Positions 24,891 through 37,557 of a stretch of 64,000 bases of DNA are shown piece after piece. Positions within the stretch are counted from its first letter, which is position 1, and every line of letters starts with the position of its first letter. The translations under genes and the position numbers were made by a program. The stretch is from Aldehydirespirator sp965219165. GTDB taxonomy: Bacteria; Actinomycetota; Acidimicrobiia; Acidimicrobiales; Aldehydirespiratoraceae. The notes under the pieces were generated by a model. The model did no database searches. It was not told where the DNA came from and was given only the letters and a program-made list of their open reading frames with translations. The stretch is taken from positions 2,790,001 through 2,854,000 of the forward strand of contig CBDCMW010000002.1 of the NCBI GenBank assembly GCA_965219165.1, given 5' to 3'.

Positions 24891-26033
24891 GAGCGCCGAC
24901 TTCACGTCGTCCAGGCGGTCGGTGCGCTCCCACGTGAACAGCCCGTCGCGGCTGGGCCGGCCGAAGTGGCCGTAGGACGCAGTCGGCGTGTAGATGGGCC
25001 TGCGCAGGTCCAGATCCCGCACGATGGCGGCGGGACGCAACTCGAACACCTCCCGCACGGCCTTCTCGATGCGGGACCGGTCCACCGACTCGGTGCCGAA
25101 CGTCTCCACCAGCAGCGACACCGGCTCGGCCATGCCAATGGCGTAGGCCACCTGCAGCTCGCAGCGCGACGCTGCGCCCGCGGCCACGATGTGCTTGGCC
25201 ACCCACCGGGCTGCGTACGCGGCGGATCGGTCCACCTTGGAGGGATCCTTTCCCGAGAAGGCGCCGCCACCGTGGCGGGCCATGCCCCCGTAGGTGTCAA
25301 CGATGATCTTGCGGCCGGTGAGGCCGGCGTCGCCCTGCGGTCCCCCGATCACGAACCGGCCCGACGGGTTGACGATCACTTCGTAGTCGTCGTCGGCGAA
25401 CCGCTCACCGATGACCGGCTCGATGATCTGCTCGGTGACGTCGGGGAGGATCATCCGGTCGCGGTCGATGCCGTCGCGGTGCTGGGTCGACACCAGCACG
25501 GTCTTGAGGCGCACCGGCCGGCTTCCCTCATACTCCAGGGTCACCTGCGTCTTGGCGTCGGGCCGAAGGTACGGGATCGTGCCGGCCCGGCGTACTTCGG
25601 CGTGGCGCTCGGCGAGCCGATGGGCGAGGTGGATCGGCAGGGGCATCAGCTCGTCGGTCTCGTCGCAGGCGTAGCCGAACATCATCCCCTGGTCGCCGGC
25701 GCCCTCCTCGCCCACACCTTGGACTAGGTCGGGCGACTGATCGTCGATGGCGATCATCACCGCGCAGGTATTGCCGTCGAATCCGAACATGGCATCGTCG
25801 TATCCCGCGGCGCAGATCGTTCGGCGCACGATGTTCGGGATCTCCACGTAGGCCTCGGTGCGGATCTCGCCCGCGACTACCGTCAGGCCGGTGGTGACCA
25901 GTGTCTCACAGGCGACGCGGCTGTTGGGGTCGGCGTCTAGCAGCGCGTCGAGGATGGCGTCTGAGATCTGGTCGGCAAGCTTGTCGGGATGGGCCTCGCT
26001 AACCGACTCGGAAGTGAAGGTCCAGCGGCTCAA
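24882..26033 (-). CDS. metK: S-adenosylmethionine synthase
   Basis: Makes SAM from methionine and ATP. 383 residues; FTSESVSEAHPDKLADQISDAILD (ATP/methionine site, spread over residues 6-29), GAGDQGMMFGYA and GGGAFSGKDPSKVDRS are diagnostic. It lies 17 bases after coaBC. Its last codons (ALGL-stop) coincide with the AGAGGCCGAG end of the dispersed element. Confidence 0.97.
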   Translation of the reverse strand: MSRWTFTSESVSEAHPDKLADQISDAILDALLDADPNSRVACETLVTTGLTVVAGEIRTEAYVEIPNIVRRTICAAGYDDAMFGFDGNTCAVMIAIDDQSPDLVQGVGEEGAGDQGMMFGYACDETDELMPLPIHLAHRLAERHAEVRRAGTIPYLRPDAKTQVTLEYEGSRPVRLKTVLVSTQHRDGIDRDRMILPDVTEQIIEPVIGERFADDDYEVIVNPSGRFVIGGPQGDAGLTGRKIIVDTYGGMARHGGGAFSGKDPSKVDRSAAYAARWVAKHIVAAGAASRCELQVAYAIGMAEPVSLLVETFGTESVDRSRIEKAVREVFELRPAAIVRDLDLRRPIYTPTASYGHFGRPSRDGLFTWERTDRLDDVKSALGL

Positions 26034-26050
26034 GGCGACCTCCGGCTGTC

Positions 26051-27307
26051 CTAGCGATCCCGGCCGGAGGACCGGATCTGGTCGCCGGCACCGTCACCGA
26101 CGCCGGCTGGAGAACCCGCCATGAGCGCGACGACCTTGTCGAGCACGGCCCGTGCGGCCTCGCGCTTGGTGGTCAAGGGGACGTGGTGGCGGGTGCCGTC
26201 GGCGGTGAACATCACGATCTCGTTGGTGTCATGACCGAAGCCGACCTGTTCTTTGGACACGTCGTTGGCCACGATCGCATCGAGGTTCTTGCTGCGCAGC
26301 TTGTTGAGGGCGTTGCCCTCTAGATCCTCGGTCTCAGCGGCGAAGCCGACCAGCACCTGTCCGGGCGGCTTGCAGGCGCCCAGCGACGCCAGGATGTCGT
26401 CTGTGGGCTCCAACTCCACGGCGGGCACGCCATGGCCCTTCTTGAGCTTGGTGCCCGAAGGGCTCGCCGGGCGGAAGTCGGCGACGGCCGCCGCCATCAC
26501 CACCGCGTCAGCGCCGGGCGCCTCGAGCTCCACCGCGGCGGCCATCTCCGCGGCCGTCTCGACCGACACCACCCGAGCCGCCGCGGGAGCACGCTCGGGT
26601 TCTGTGGTTACGAGGACAACCTCGGCGCCGCGGACCGCGGCCTCCGCCGCCACAGCCGAGCCCTGCTTCCCTGACGAGCGATTGCCCACGAAGCGCACCG
26701 CGTCGATCGGCTCGCGGGTCCCGCCGGAGGTGACGAGCACCCGCCGGCCGATCAGGTCCTGGGGAGTGAGCACAGCCTCGACCGCGGCCACGATCTCGGC
26801 CGGCTCCGCCATGCGGCCCGATCCGATGTCGCCGCCCGCGAGCCGGCCCTCCACCGGTCCCACGATGGTCACTCCACGCCCGGCCAGCACGGCGATGTTC
26901 TCCTGTACCGAAGGCTGCTCCCACATCTCGGTGTGCATGGCAGGAGCCACAATCACCGGCGCCCGAGTGGCGAGCAGGGTGGCCGTGAGCACGTCGCCGG
27001 AGCGGCCCGTGCGAAGATCCGAGATCAGCCGGGCCGTGGCGGGACACACGACCACCGCGTCGGCTCGCTGGCCCAGAGCCGTGTGGGGGATGGCCGAGGA
27101 GGGATCGTTCCACAGCGACGTGACTGCAGGTTCCGATGCGAGGGCCGAGAAGGTCGTCTCCCCCACCATCCGTAGCGCGCCAGCCGTGAGCACGGGCACG
27201 ACATGGGCCCCGTCGCCGACCAGCCTGCGGCACACCTCCGCCGCCTTGTAGGCAGCGATGCCGCCGCTCACGCCGAGCACGATGCGTCGGCCTCTGAGCG
27301 CACTCAT
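26051..27307 (-). CDS. coaBC: Bifunctional CoaBC (PPC decarboxylase / PPC synthetase)
   Basis: Coenzyme A synthesis: ligates cysteine to phosphopantothenate, then decarboxylates. The N-terminal flavoprotein domain has GVSGGIAAYKAAEV, catalytic His in AIPHTALG and PAMHTEMW (His in place of the usual Asn). The C-terminal synthetase has VLVTSGGTREPIDAVRFVGNRSSGKQG and LKKGHGVP. 418 residues. Confidence 0.95.
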   Translation of the reverse strand: MSALRGRRIVLGVSGGIAAYKAAEVCRRLVGDGAHVVPVLTAGALRMVGETTFSALASEPAVTSLWNDPSSAIPHTALGQRADAVVVCPATARLISDLRTGRSGDVLTATLLATRAPVIVAPAMHTEMWEQPSVQENIAVLAGRGVTIVGPVEGRLAGGDIGSGRMAEPAEIVAAVEAVLTPQDLIGRRVLVTSGGTREPIDAVRFVGNRSSGKQGSAVAAEAAVRGAEVVLVTTEPERAPAAARVVSVETAAEMAAAVELEAPGADAVVMAAAVADFRPASPSGTKLKKGHGVPAVELEPTDDILASLGACKPPGQVLVGFAAETEDLEGNALNKLRSKNLDAIVANDVSKEQVGFGHDTNEIVMFTADGTRHHVPLTTKREAARAVLDKVVALMAGSPAGVGDGAGDQIRSSGRDR

Positions 27308-27384
27308 GGCGTTGGGGCGCGCCGGGTTGCAGCGTTCGCGACAGACATGCCCGCAACCTGTGAGCGATTGGGCGCGCTCATCGT

Positions 27385-27399
27385 GCGCCTGTCAGGCGC
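27385..27399 (-). terminator. Hairpin at the rpoZ stop codon
   Basis: GCGCCT-GTC-AGGCGC, with the rpoZ TGA in its loop region. Six-base GC arms, no U-tract. Weak candidate for a processing or termination site between rpoZ and coaBC. Confidence 0.3.
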
Positions 27400-27793
27400 C
27401 GACGTCGCCGGCGGGCTCGAGGGACTCGGCGGCAGCCAGACCCTGCTTCGGGTCGCTGACGTCGTGCAGATGAGCGCTCTCGGAGGAGCCGCCCTGCTCG
27501 GCTAGCAACTCCGCGGTGTCGGCGGCCGCGGCAGCCTCTGCGTCGGGCTCGACTTCAGCCACCTCGATCTTGCCCTCCGCGATCTCCTCGAGGGCGATCG
27601 ACAGCGGCTTGGACGAGGTAGAGATCACCTGAGGCGGCACGGCCGCTCCGATTCCGCCGCCCAGCTGGCCCAGATAGTTCGTGATCTCCCGGCTTCTCAT
27701 GGCAGCCAGAGTCACGAGAATGAACTTGGACTCTGTCCGCTCGAGGAGATCCTCGATGGCTGGGTTCATCATCGTGTCGTAGCCGTGGGCCAT
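27392..27793 (-). CDS. rpoZ: RNA polymerase omega subunit
   Basis: Assists RNA polymerase assembly. The core is MMNPAIEDLLERTESKFILV and AMRSREITNYLGQLG, followed by KPLSIALEEIAEGKI. An unusually long acidic Ala/Glu tail of about 50 residues follows, with no known role. Start ATG 27793 (MAHGYDTMMNP), 133 residues; the ATG of MNPAIED is possible. Between gmk and coaBC, as in mycobacteria. Confidence 0.9.
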   Translation of the reverse strand: MAHGYDTMMNPAIEDLLERTESKFILVTLAAMRSREITNYLGQLGGGIGAAVPPQVISTSSKPLSIALEEIAEGKIEVAEVEPDAEAAAAADTAELLAEQGGSSESAHLHDVSDPKQGLAAAESLEPAGDVGA

Positions 27794-27888
27794 GGCGCGC
27801 TCCGCTGGATCGGCAGACTGGGGGAGCTTCACGCTACCAGCCGCACTCAGAGTTGCCGACGATGGACTCAGCGTCGCGAGCCGCCGGC

Positions 27889-28461
27889 TCAGGACCGGCA
27901 GCAGCGCCGCGCACGGTCCGCGGCGATCAGGCTCTCAATGGCCTCCACAGCCCGGCCCACCTCATCATTCACCACTATCTCGTAGCCCATCTCGCGGGCC
28001 TCGGCCCGCTCCGAGGCGGTCTTGCGCATGCGGAGAGCGACCGTGGCCGCATCGTCGCCCCGGTTCTTGAGGCGCTCCCGCTGATGCTCGGGGCTGGGCG
28101 CATCCACGAATACCAGCACTGCGTCGGGCACCAGCTCCCTCACCTGCCTTCCTCCCCGGACGTCGATCTCGAGCAGCACGTCCGCTCCCCCGGGAGCGTC
28201 GGGAACCGGCGTGCCCTGCAGATAGTCGAGGAACTCGACCCATTCCAGGAAGCCGCCCGCTTCGATCGCGGCCTCGAACGTGGCGCGGTCGACGAAGCGG
28301 TAGGCCTCGGCTGACTCTGTTGGCCGGCGGGGTCGGGTGGTCCATGACCGAGACAGCCACAGCCGCGGGTCGCGGGCCAGTAGTCGCTCGACGATTGTGC
28401 CTTTGCCCACGCCTCCCGGCCCGGAGACGATGACGACCGAACGGCCCTCGAGGGAGGTCAC
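27889..28461 (-). CDS. gmk: Guanylate kinase
   Basis: Phosphorylates GMP to GDP. Walker A GPGGVGKGT (residues 14-22), the GMP-binding SRSWTTRPRRP and FLEWVEFLDYLQGTP, and LLEIDVRGGRQV. 190 residues with a Cys/Arg-rich end. Between mihF and rpoZ. Confidence 0.95.
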   Translation of the reverse strand: MTSLEGRSVVIVSGPGGVGKGTIVERLLARDPRLWLSRSWTTRPRRPTESAEAYRFVDRATFEAAIEAGGFLEWVEFLDYLQGTPVPDAPGGADVLLEIDVRGGRQVRELVPDAVLVFVDAPSPEHQRERLKNRGDDAATVALRMRKTASERAEAREMGYEIVVNDEVGRAVEAIESLIAADRARRCCRS

Positions 28462-28487
28462 CCCGCGAGGCTACCGACCGGTGCTAG

Positions 28488-28799
28488 TCAGCCGAAATTG
28501 TCAAGCAGTCGGCCGCGCTGCCTGCTGCCGAGCCCGCGCAGGCGACGGTTCTCGGAGATCCCGATCCCCTCCATCGCCCTACGAGCCTTGACCTTGCCCA
28601 CACCAGGCAGGGACTCGAGCACAGACAGGACCTTCATCTTGCCGACAGTGTCGTCGTCCACCCGGCCGAGCAGATCGGCGAGTGAGATGTCACCGTCCTT
28701 GAGTTGGCCGCGAAGCTCTGCACGCTCGCGACGAACCGCGGCAGCCTTGACTAGTGCTGCTCGCCGGACTTCATCGGAAATGGAAAACGGTTGAGCCAT
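28488..28799 (-). CDS. mihF: Actinobacterial integration host factor (mIHF)
   Basis: Nucleoid-associated DNA-binding protein found in Actinobacteria. KMKVLSVLESLPGVGKVKARRAMEGIGI is an H2TH-like DNA-binding motif (spanning about residues 62-89), followed by RRLRGLGSRQRGRLL. ATG 28799 (MAQPFSIS) gives 103 residues. Conserved position between pyrF and gmk. Confidence 0.93.
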   Translation of the reverse strand: MAQPFSISDEVRRAALVKAAAVRRERAELRGQLKDGDISLADLLGRVDDDTVGKMKVLSVLESLPGVGKVKARRAMEGIGISENRRLRGLGSRQRGRLLDNFG

Positions 28800-28898
28800 A
28801 GGCGGTGAGATTAGCCGGACTAACCCAGGCATGCCACCATTTCACCAGGTTGGCTTCGCGGATGGGTGAACTGCTGCCTACCGCTCGGCCTCTGGGAC

Positions 28899-29624
28899 TC
28901 ACTGCCGGAGGCTGCGGTGCAGGCGCTCAGCGGCCCCGACAGGGTCAGCGGCCCTGGTCACCGGTCTGCCCACAACCAGCAGATCCGCACCCGCGGCCAG
29001 AGCCTGGACGGGCGACGCCACGCGCCGCTGGTCGTCCACCGACTCGCCTGCCAGACGGATTCCGGGAACGGCCCTGAGAAGCTCGGGACGGATGTGACGG
29101 GTCGCGGTCAGATCGGGGGCTGCGCATACAACGCCCGCGCAGCCGGTCTCGAAGGCCAGCTCCATGCGTCGGGCCACGAGGTCGCGGGTGGCCGCGACCT
29201 CGGCTTCGCTGGTCAACACGGTCACCGCCAGCACCCCGGCCGCTCGGGTCGCGCCTTCGGCCAGCCCCTCCGCTCCGGCCCGCAGCATCTCGACCCCGCC
29301 CGCGGCGTGCACCGTGAGGTACGACACGCCCAGCTCCCCCACCACTCGGGCCGCCCGGGCCACGGTGGTCGGTATGTCGTGGAGCTTGAGGTCGCAGAAC
29401 ACGTCGTAGCCGAGGTCGATCATGGCCCCGATCGCTTCGGGCCCCGCAGCCGTGTAGAGCTCCAGCCCGATCTTCGCGACACGGAAGTGTCCGACGAGGG
29501 ACCGGGCCAGGCGGGAGGCCGCCACCAGGTCGTCAACATCGAGCGCCAGCGCGAGCCGGTCACGAACTTGGCCGCCCAGCGAGGCACCTCCATCACCCGC
29601 GGAAGCAAATATCGGTTCATCCAT
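28899..29624 (-). CDS. pyrF: Orotidine 5'-phosphate decarboxylase
   Basis: Final step of UMP synthesis. The signature DLKLHDIPTTV carries the catalytic Asp-Lys-Asp set. LALALDVDD and LLVVGRPVTRAADPVGAAE frame the barrel. ATG 29624 (MDEPIFASAG) overlaps the pyrD stop by 8 bases; 241 residues. This is the shorter PyrF group, unlike the longer mycobacterial type. Confidence 0.94.
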   Translation of the reverse strand: MDEPIFASAGDGGASLGGQVRDRLALALDVDDLVAASRLARSLVGHFRVAKIGLELYTAAGPEAIGAMIDLGYDVFCDLKLHDIPTTVARAARVVGELGVSYLTVHAAGGVEMLRAGAEGLAEGATRAAGVLAVTVLTSEAEVAATRDLVARRMELAFETGCAGVVCAAPDLTATRHIRPELLRAVPGIRLAGESVDDQRRVASPVQALAAGADLLVVGRPVTRAADPVGAAERLHRSLRQ

Positions 29625-30507
29625 GGGCTGCTCCAATCACCTCTTCCATTCTTTGCACGCCCGCGTCCTGACACCAAGCCCGCAGTTCCTGGAGGACCCG
29701 CCAAGGCGCGCGAGGATCGGCGAAGATGGCCGTGCCCACCTGGACCGCCGACGCACCGGCCAGCAACATCTCGACTGCGTCGGCACCGCTGGCCACTCCG
29801 CCAACACCGACGATGGGCACCTCCGGCAGTGCGTCTCGCACGTCGAAGACGGCTCGAACCGCGACCGGGTGCAGCGCGGCTCCGCTCACCCCGCCGCGCA
29901 GCCCGCCGAGGGCAGGGCGCCGTGCTTCGATGTCGATGACCAAGCCGGCCAGGGTGTTGGTGAGCACGACCGCTTCGGCACCGCCGTCCACCGCGGCCTC
30001 GGCCACTGCGACCAGTTCGGGCGTGTTGGGGCTCAGCTTGGCCCAGCGCGGCCGTCCGCACCCCGCCGTGGCGGCCACAGCCGCGGTGGTCGCTTCGACG
30101 GAGTGGGCGAACATACGCATGCCGTCGTCGGTGTTGGGGCACGACACGTTCACTTCGACCGCCACAACCTGCGGCGGAGCCGTCGCCAACGAATCGGCCG
30201 CCCGGCAGTACGCGTCCACGGTGTCGCCCCAGATGCTGACAACCACATCGGCGCCCGTATCGACGAGAGCGGGCAGATCCTCGTCGAGCCAGGCGGCGAC
30301 GCCCGGACCCTGAAGCCCCACGCTGTTGATCATTCCCGACGCAGCATCGCGCAGCGGGTGCAGCCGGGGGGCCGGATTGCCCGGCCAGGGCTTGTCGCTC
30401 AAGGACTTGACAACCACCGCTCCCAGATCGCTGAGCCTGCCGTACGGGGCCAGTTCGGCGCCATGGCCCGACGTGCCCGACGCGGTCATCACCGGGGTCC
30501 GCAGCAC
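29617..30507 (-). CDS. pyrD: Dihydroorotate dehydrogenase (class 1B type), shortened N-terminus
   Basis: Oxidises dihydroorotate to orotate with FMN. It has VMTASGT, NSVGLQGPGV, VEVNVSCPNT (active-site Cys), LSPNTPE, LTNTL and GVGGVASGADAVEMLLAGASAVQVGTAI. The frame opens at a GTG (30507); upstream in-frame codons STTSVGRV look like the family N-terminus, but a TGA at 30532-30534 closes them. An ATG inside the adjoining repeat (about 30540) is in another frame. The N-terminus may have been lost when the repeat formed. pyrK is not in the window. Confidence 0.88.
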   Translation of the reverse strand: MLRTPVMTASGTSGHGAELAPYGRLSDLGAVVVKSLSDKPWPGNPAPRLHPLRDAASGMINSVGLQGPGVAAWLDEDLPALVDTGADVVVSIWGDTVDAYCRAADSLATAPPQVVAVEVNVSCPNTDDGMRMFAHSVEATTAAVAATAGCGRPRWAKLSPNTPELVAVAEAAVDGGAEAVVLTNTLAGLVIDIEARRPALGGLRGGVSGAALHPVAVRAVFDVRDALPEVPIVGVGGVASGADAVEMLLAGASAVQVGTAIFADPRAPWRVLQELRAWCQDAGVQRMEEVIGAAHG

Positions 30508-30534
30508 GACCCGGCCAACGCTCGTCGTCGATCA

Positions 30535-30586
30535 GTCATGGCTCAAGACCAGTCATGGCTCAAGATCAGTCATGGCTCAAGACCGG

Positions 30587-30595
<9 letters not shown>
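30535..30595. repeat. 17-bp tandem array at the carB stop
   Basis: GTCATGGCTCAAGA(C/T)CA units start at 30535, 30552, 30569 and 30586. The fourth contains the carB stop: TCATGGCTC is the complement of GAG-CCA-TGA. The array separates carB from pyrD and replaces what is often an overlapping junction. Confidence 0.93.
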
Positions 30596-33892
<3,297 letters not shown>

Positions 33893-33907
<15 letters not shown>

Positions 33908-34095
33908 GGCATCCGCCCGTCATCTCGTCACGCCGGGCACGGCGCACGGCATCCGCCCGTCATCTCGTCACGCCGGGGCACGGCGACGGTCCCGTCATGT
34001 CATCACGCCGGGGCACGGCGTCACGGTCCCGTCATGTCATCACGCCGGGGCACGGCGACGGTCCCGTCATGTCATCACGCCGGGGCACGGCGACG
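33893..34095. repeat. 35-40-bp tandem array joining carA stop to carB start
   Basis: CACGCCGGGGCACGGCG units begin at 33929, 33969, 34004, 34041 and 34076 (spacing 40, 35, 37, 35), plus a degenerate copy at 33893-33910. The copy at 34076 is the carA 3' end (codons for RRRAPA and the stop). The degenerate copy contains the carB GTG start. Inner copies carry GACGGTCCCGTCATGT. The array spans exactly the carA-carB junction. Confidence 0.93.
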
Positions 34096-35208
34096 GTCCA
34101 TCATCTTTGCGAAGGCAACGAAGTGGTGGCGTGCGTCATGGGGACCCGGACCGGCCTCGGGGTGGTACTGCACGCCGAAGGCGTCGGTACTGTCGACGGA
34201 CAGCCCCTCCAAGGCGCTGTCGTTGAGGCAGACGTGGGTTTCGGTCACCCCCGGCACCGACCCGGCCTCCACCGCGAAGTTGTGGTTCTGGCTGGTGATC
34301 TCGATGCGCCCGGTGGCTGTGCAGCGCACGGGCACGTTGCCGCCGTGGTGGCCGAAGCGCATCTTGAAGGTGCGCCCGCCGAGGGCCAGGGCGAGCAACT
34401 GGTGGCCAAGACAGATTCCGAAGACGGGAACCGTGCCGACCAGGGCGCTCAGCGCCTCGATGGCTGGAGCGGCCAGTTCGGGGTCACCCGGGCCGTTGCT
34501 GAAGAACACCCCGTCCGGCTCACGGGCAAGCACGTCGGCCGCCGGGGTGTACGCGGGCACCACGGTGACGGTGGCCAGTTCGCCCAGGCAGCTCAAGATC
34601 GTGGACTTGATGCCCAGGTCGTAGGCAACGACCCGGCGCGGGCCCGTGCCGACGGTGTAGGGCTCCACGGTGGTGACCTCGCCGACGAGGTCCACTCCGC
34701 TGGTGCCGGGCTCGGCTCGGGCCGCGGCCAGCAGGGCGGCCTCGCCCGCCGTGCCGAACGCGCCGGGCATGGCGCCCGCGTCGCGGATGTGGCGGGTGAG
34801 GCGGCGGGTGTCGATCCCGGTGATGCCGGGTATGCCGTGGCGGCGCAGGAAGCCATCCAGGCTGCCAGTGGCCCGCCAGTTGCTGTGGCGCCGGGCCAGG
34901 TCACGCACGATCACGCCCCGGCAGTGGGGTCGGTCCGCCTCCGAATCGGCGCCGTTGGTGCCGTAGTTGCCGATGTGGGGATAGGTGAAAGTGATGATCT
35001 GGCCCGCATAGGACGGGTCGGAGATCACCTCCTGGTACCCGCTCATCACCGTGTTGAAGACGACCTCGCCGGAGGCGATCGGAATCCCCGCGGCTCCGAT
35101 GGCCTCGCCTTCGAACACCTCTCCGTCGCACAGCACCAGCAGAGCACCGGTGGGAGGCTCGGAGGCAGCGGGCGCGTGACCGGTGGCGATGGCGCCGGAG
35201 GCGGTCAT
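34075..35208 (-). CDS. carA: Carbamoyl-phosphate synthase small subunit
   Basis: Glutamine amidotransferase subunit supplying ammonia to CarB. The N-domain has GEVVFNTVMSGYQEVISDPSY; the class I GATase domain has FFSNGPGDP, the nucleophile in GICLGHQLLAL, and the His-Glu pair in GVQYHPEAGPGPHD. 377 residues. ATG overlaps the pyrC stop (ATGA). Its last codons are the unit of the adjoining array. Confidence 0.96.
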   Translation of the reverse strand: MTASGAIATGHAPAASEPPTGALLVLCDGEVFEGEAIGAAGIPIASGEVVFNTVMSGYQEVISDPSYAGQIITFTYPHIGNYGTNGADSEADRPHCRGVIVRDLARRHSNWRATGSLDGFLRRHGIPGITGIDTRRLTRHIRDAGAMPGAFGTAGEAALLAAARAEPGTSGVDLVGEVTTVEPYTVGTGPRRVVAYDLGIKSTILSCLGELATVTVVPAYTPAADVLAREPDGVFFSNGPGDPELAAPAIEALSALVGTVPVFGICLGHQLLALALGGRTFKMRFGHHGGNVPVRCTATGRIEITSQNHNFAVEAGSVPGVTETHVCLNDSALEGLSVDSTDAFGVQYHPEAGPGPHDARHHFVAFAKMMDRRRAPA

Positions 35209-36533
35209 CGCTGCGGCTCACCGTCGATCACGACCGGCTCGGAGGCCAGCAGGGTGTGGCGGACCTGGCCCCGCAGCTCCCGCCCCTCGTATGGGGTGTT
35301 GCGGCTCGGGCTGGCCATGGCAGCCCCCGACACCCGCCAGGTCTTGTGAGGGTCGATCACGCACAGGTTGGCGGGCTCGCCGGGCGCTATCGGCCGTCCG
35401 TGGCGGTCGTCGATGCCCGCGATGGATGCGGGCTGCCAAGACATCAGGGCCAGCACCTGCTCGATGGGAAGCTCCAACTCGGTCAGGGCCAGGGCCAGCG
35501 CCGTCTCGAGACCCAGCATCCCCGGGGGCGCCGCATCGAAGGGCCTCTCCTTGTCGGAACTGGTATGGGGCGCGTGATCGGTGGCGATGGCGTCGATGGT
35601 GCCGTCGGCCAGCCCGGCCCGGACTGCGGCCACATCGGTGTCGGTGCGAAGCGGCGGATGGACCTTGAAGACCGTGTCATAGTCGGCGCAGCAGGCGTCG
35701 GTGAGGGTGAAGTGATGGGGTGCGGCCTCAGCCGTCACAGGCAGACCCGCTTCCTTGGCGGCTCGCACCATGGCCACCGACCCGGCCGCGGACAGGTGCA
35801 GGAAGTGCACCCTGGACCCGGTGAGCCGGGACAGGGCGATGTCGCGCATCACCATCAGCTCCTCGGCCTCCGAGGGCTGGCCGCCCAAGCCGAGTCGGCT
35901 CGACCAGGCCCCTTCGTGCATGTGGCCACCGGCACTGAGTTCGGCCACCTCGCAGTGCTGGGCCACAACCACGCTGCGGCCGCCCGTGAGGTGGTCGAGC
36001 CCGGCCGCGTACTCGAGGGCGCGTCTCATCACCAGCGCGTCCTGGACGCCGCCGCCGTCATCAGTGAAGATCCTCACTCCGAGGCGGACCAACTCAGCCA
36101 TGGGCACCAGGTCGGTGCCCCGCCGGCCCACGGTGATAGACGCCGACGGGTACACGTCGCAGCAAGCCCCGGCGCCGAGGTCCTGCACTTCGCGTACCAC
36201 CGCCGCGCAGTCGATGGGCGGCTCGGTGTTGGGCATGGCGACCACGGCGGTGAACCCGCCCACGGCCGCGCCCCTGGCGCCGGTCTCGACAGTCTCGGCG
36301 TCCTCCCGGCCCGGCTGGCGAAGATGGGCGTGCAGATCGACGAGTCCCGGAGCCACTACGCAGCCGGAGGCGTCGAGAGTGCGATCGCCGTCGATGCGAT
36401 CGGAGCCGACTGAGATCACCCGCCCATCGCCGACCAGCACATCGGCGCGACGGCTGCCCGCGGGGTCCACCACGGTGCCGCCCCTTATGGCGATAGTGCC
36501 GCGAGGGGGCACTGCGGCCAGCCGAGCGCTCAC
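35205..36533 (-). CDS. pyrC: Dihydroorotase
   Basis: Closes carbamoyl aspartate to dihydroorotate. Amidohydrolase with metal motif DLHAHLRQPGREDAET, zinc ligands in VVAQHCE and HFLHLSAAG, and ATDHAPHTSSDK. 442 residues, a class I-type enzyme. The start codon is taken at 36533 (MSARLAAVPP); a later start near GTIAIRGG would also serve. Coupled to carA. Confidence 0.94.
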   Translation of the reverse strand: MSARLAAVPPRGTIAIRGGTVVDPAGSRRADVLVGDGRVISVGSDRIDGDRTLDASGCVVAPGLVDLHAHLRQPGREDAETVETGARGAAVGGFTAVVAMPNTEPPIDCAAVVREVQDLGAGACCDVYPSASITVGRRGTDLVPMAELVRLGVRIFTDDGGGVQDALVMRRALEYAAGLDHLTGGRSVVVAQHCEVAELSAGGHMHEGAWSSRLGLGGQPSEAEELMVMRDIALSRLTGSRVHFLHLSAAGSVAMVRAAKEAGLPVTAEAAPHHFTLTDACCADYDTVFKVHPPLRTDTDVAAVRAGLADGTIDAIATDHAPHTSSDKERPFDAAPPGMLGLETALALALTELELPIEQVLALMSWQPASIAGIDDRHGRPIAPGEPANLCVIDPHKTWRVSGAAMASPSRNTPYEGRELRGQVRHTLLASEPVVIDGEPQR

Positions 36534-36594
36534 AGGACCTCCAGCCCGCAGCCGCGTTGGGCGGACTCGGCGCCCCTCACGACGAGCTTGGTCC

Positions 36595-37557
36595 TCACGC
36601 CGCCATCATCCTGGTGCCTCCGACTAGGTCCAGGCCGGAGCCGAGCAGCAAGAACAGCACGGCCATGCGAACCGCCACGCCATTGGAGACCTGCTGCGTG
36701 ATCACCGCATTGGGCCGGTCGGCCACGTCTCCGTCGATCTCCACCCCGCGGTTCATGGGGCCGGGGTGCATGATGAGGGCACCGTCACGGAGGCGGTCGG
36801 CCCGAGCCGAATCAAGGCCATACTCGGACCGGAACTCACGCAACGACGGCACCAACGCTCCAGCCTCGCGCTCCAGCTGCATCCGGAGCAGGTAGCAGAT
36901 GTCGATGTCGCCGAGGACCGAGTCGAAGTCGTGGGTGACAGTGACGGGCCAGCCCTCGAGGCTGGACGGCAGCAGAGGACGGGGAGCGACCAGCGTGACC
37001 TCCGCGCCCATGGCTGTGAAAGCGAGCACGTCGGAGCGGGCGACACGCGAGTGGTGAATGTCGCCGACGATGGCCACGCGGGCGCCGTCGAGGCTCCCCA
37101 GGTGCGTGCGGGCGGTGTACAGGTCAAGGAGCGCCTGAGTGGGATGCTCGTGTCTGCCGTCGCCCGCATTGATGACCGAGGCGTCGATCCATTCGGCCAC
37201 GCGGTGCGGCACGCCCGCGCACGAGTGGCGCACCACGATGGCGTCGATGCCCATGGCCTCGATCGTCTGTACGGTGTCGCGCACCGACTCGCCCTTGTTG
37301 ACCGACGAGGACCCGACGGAGAAGTTCACGGTGTCGGCGGAGAGCTGCTTGGCCGCGGCCTCGAACGACAGCCGGGTGCGGGTGCTGTCCTCGTAGAAGA
37401 GCCACACGACGGTCTTGCCCCGCAGGGCCGGCACTCTGGGAATGCGACGCTGGCTCACCTCGGCGAACGAGTCGGTGAGATCGAGAATGCGCTCGAGGTC
37501 ATCGCGGTCCAGATCCGCTATCGAGAGCAGATGGCGGGGTTGCAGCTCGATGGGCAT
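36595..37557 (-). CDS. pyrB: Aspartate carbamoyltransferase catalytic subunit
   Basis: Condenses carbamoyl phosphate with aspartate. STRTR (residues 58-62), HPTQALLDLYT and HPGPMNRGVEI are present. 320 residues from ATG 37557, which shares one base with the pyrR stop (TGATG). The open frame continues upstream only as the antiphase of pyrR. No regulatory pyrI is present. Confidence 0.96.
   Translation of the reverse strand: MPIELQPRHLLSIADLDRDDLERILDLTDSFAEVSQRRIPRVPALRGKTVVWLFYEDSTRTRLSFEAAAKQLSADTVNFSVGSSSVNKGESVRDTVQTIEAMGIDAIVVRHSCAGVPHRVAEWIDASVINAGDGRHEHPTQALLDLYTARTHLGSLDGARVAIVGDIHHSRVARSDVLAFTAMGAEVTLVAPRPLLPSSLEGWPVTVTHDFDSVLGDIDICYLLRMQLEREAGALVPSLREFRSEYGLDSARADRLRDGALIMHPGPMNRGVEIDGDVADRPNAVITQQVSNGVAVRMAVLFLLLGSGLDLVGGTRMMAA

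Noticed and set aside
24882..26050. SAM riboswitch for metK
   Set aside because: metK follows coaBC after only 17 bases, leaving no room for a leader riboswitch.
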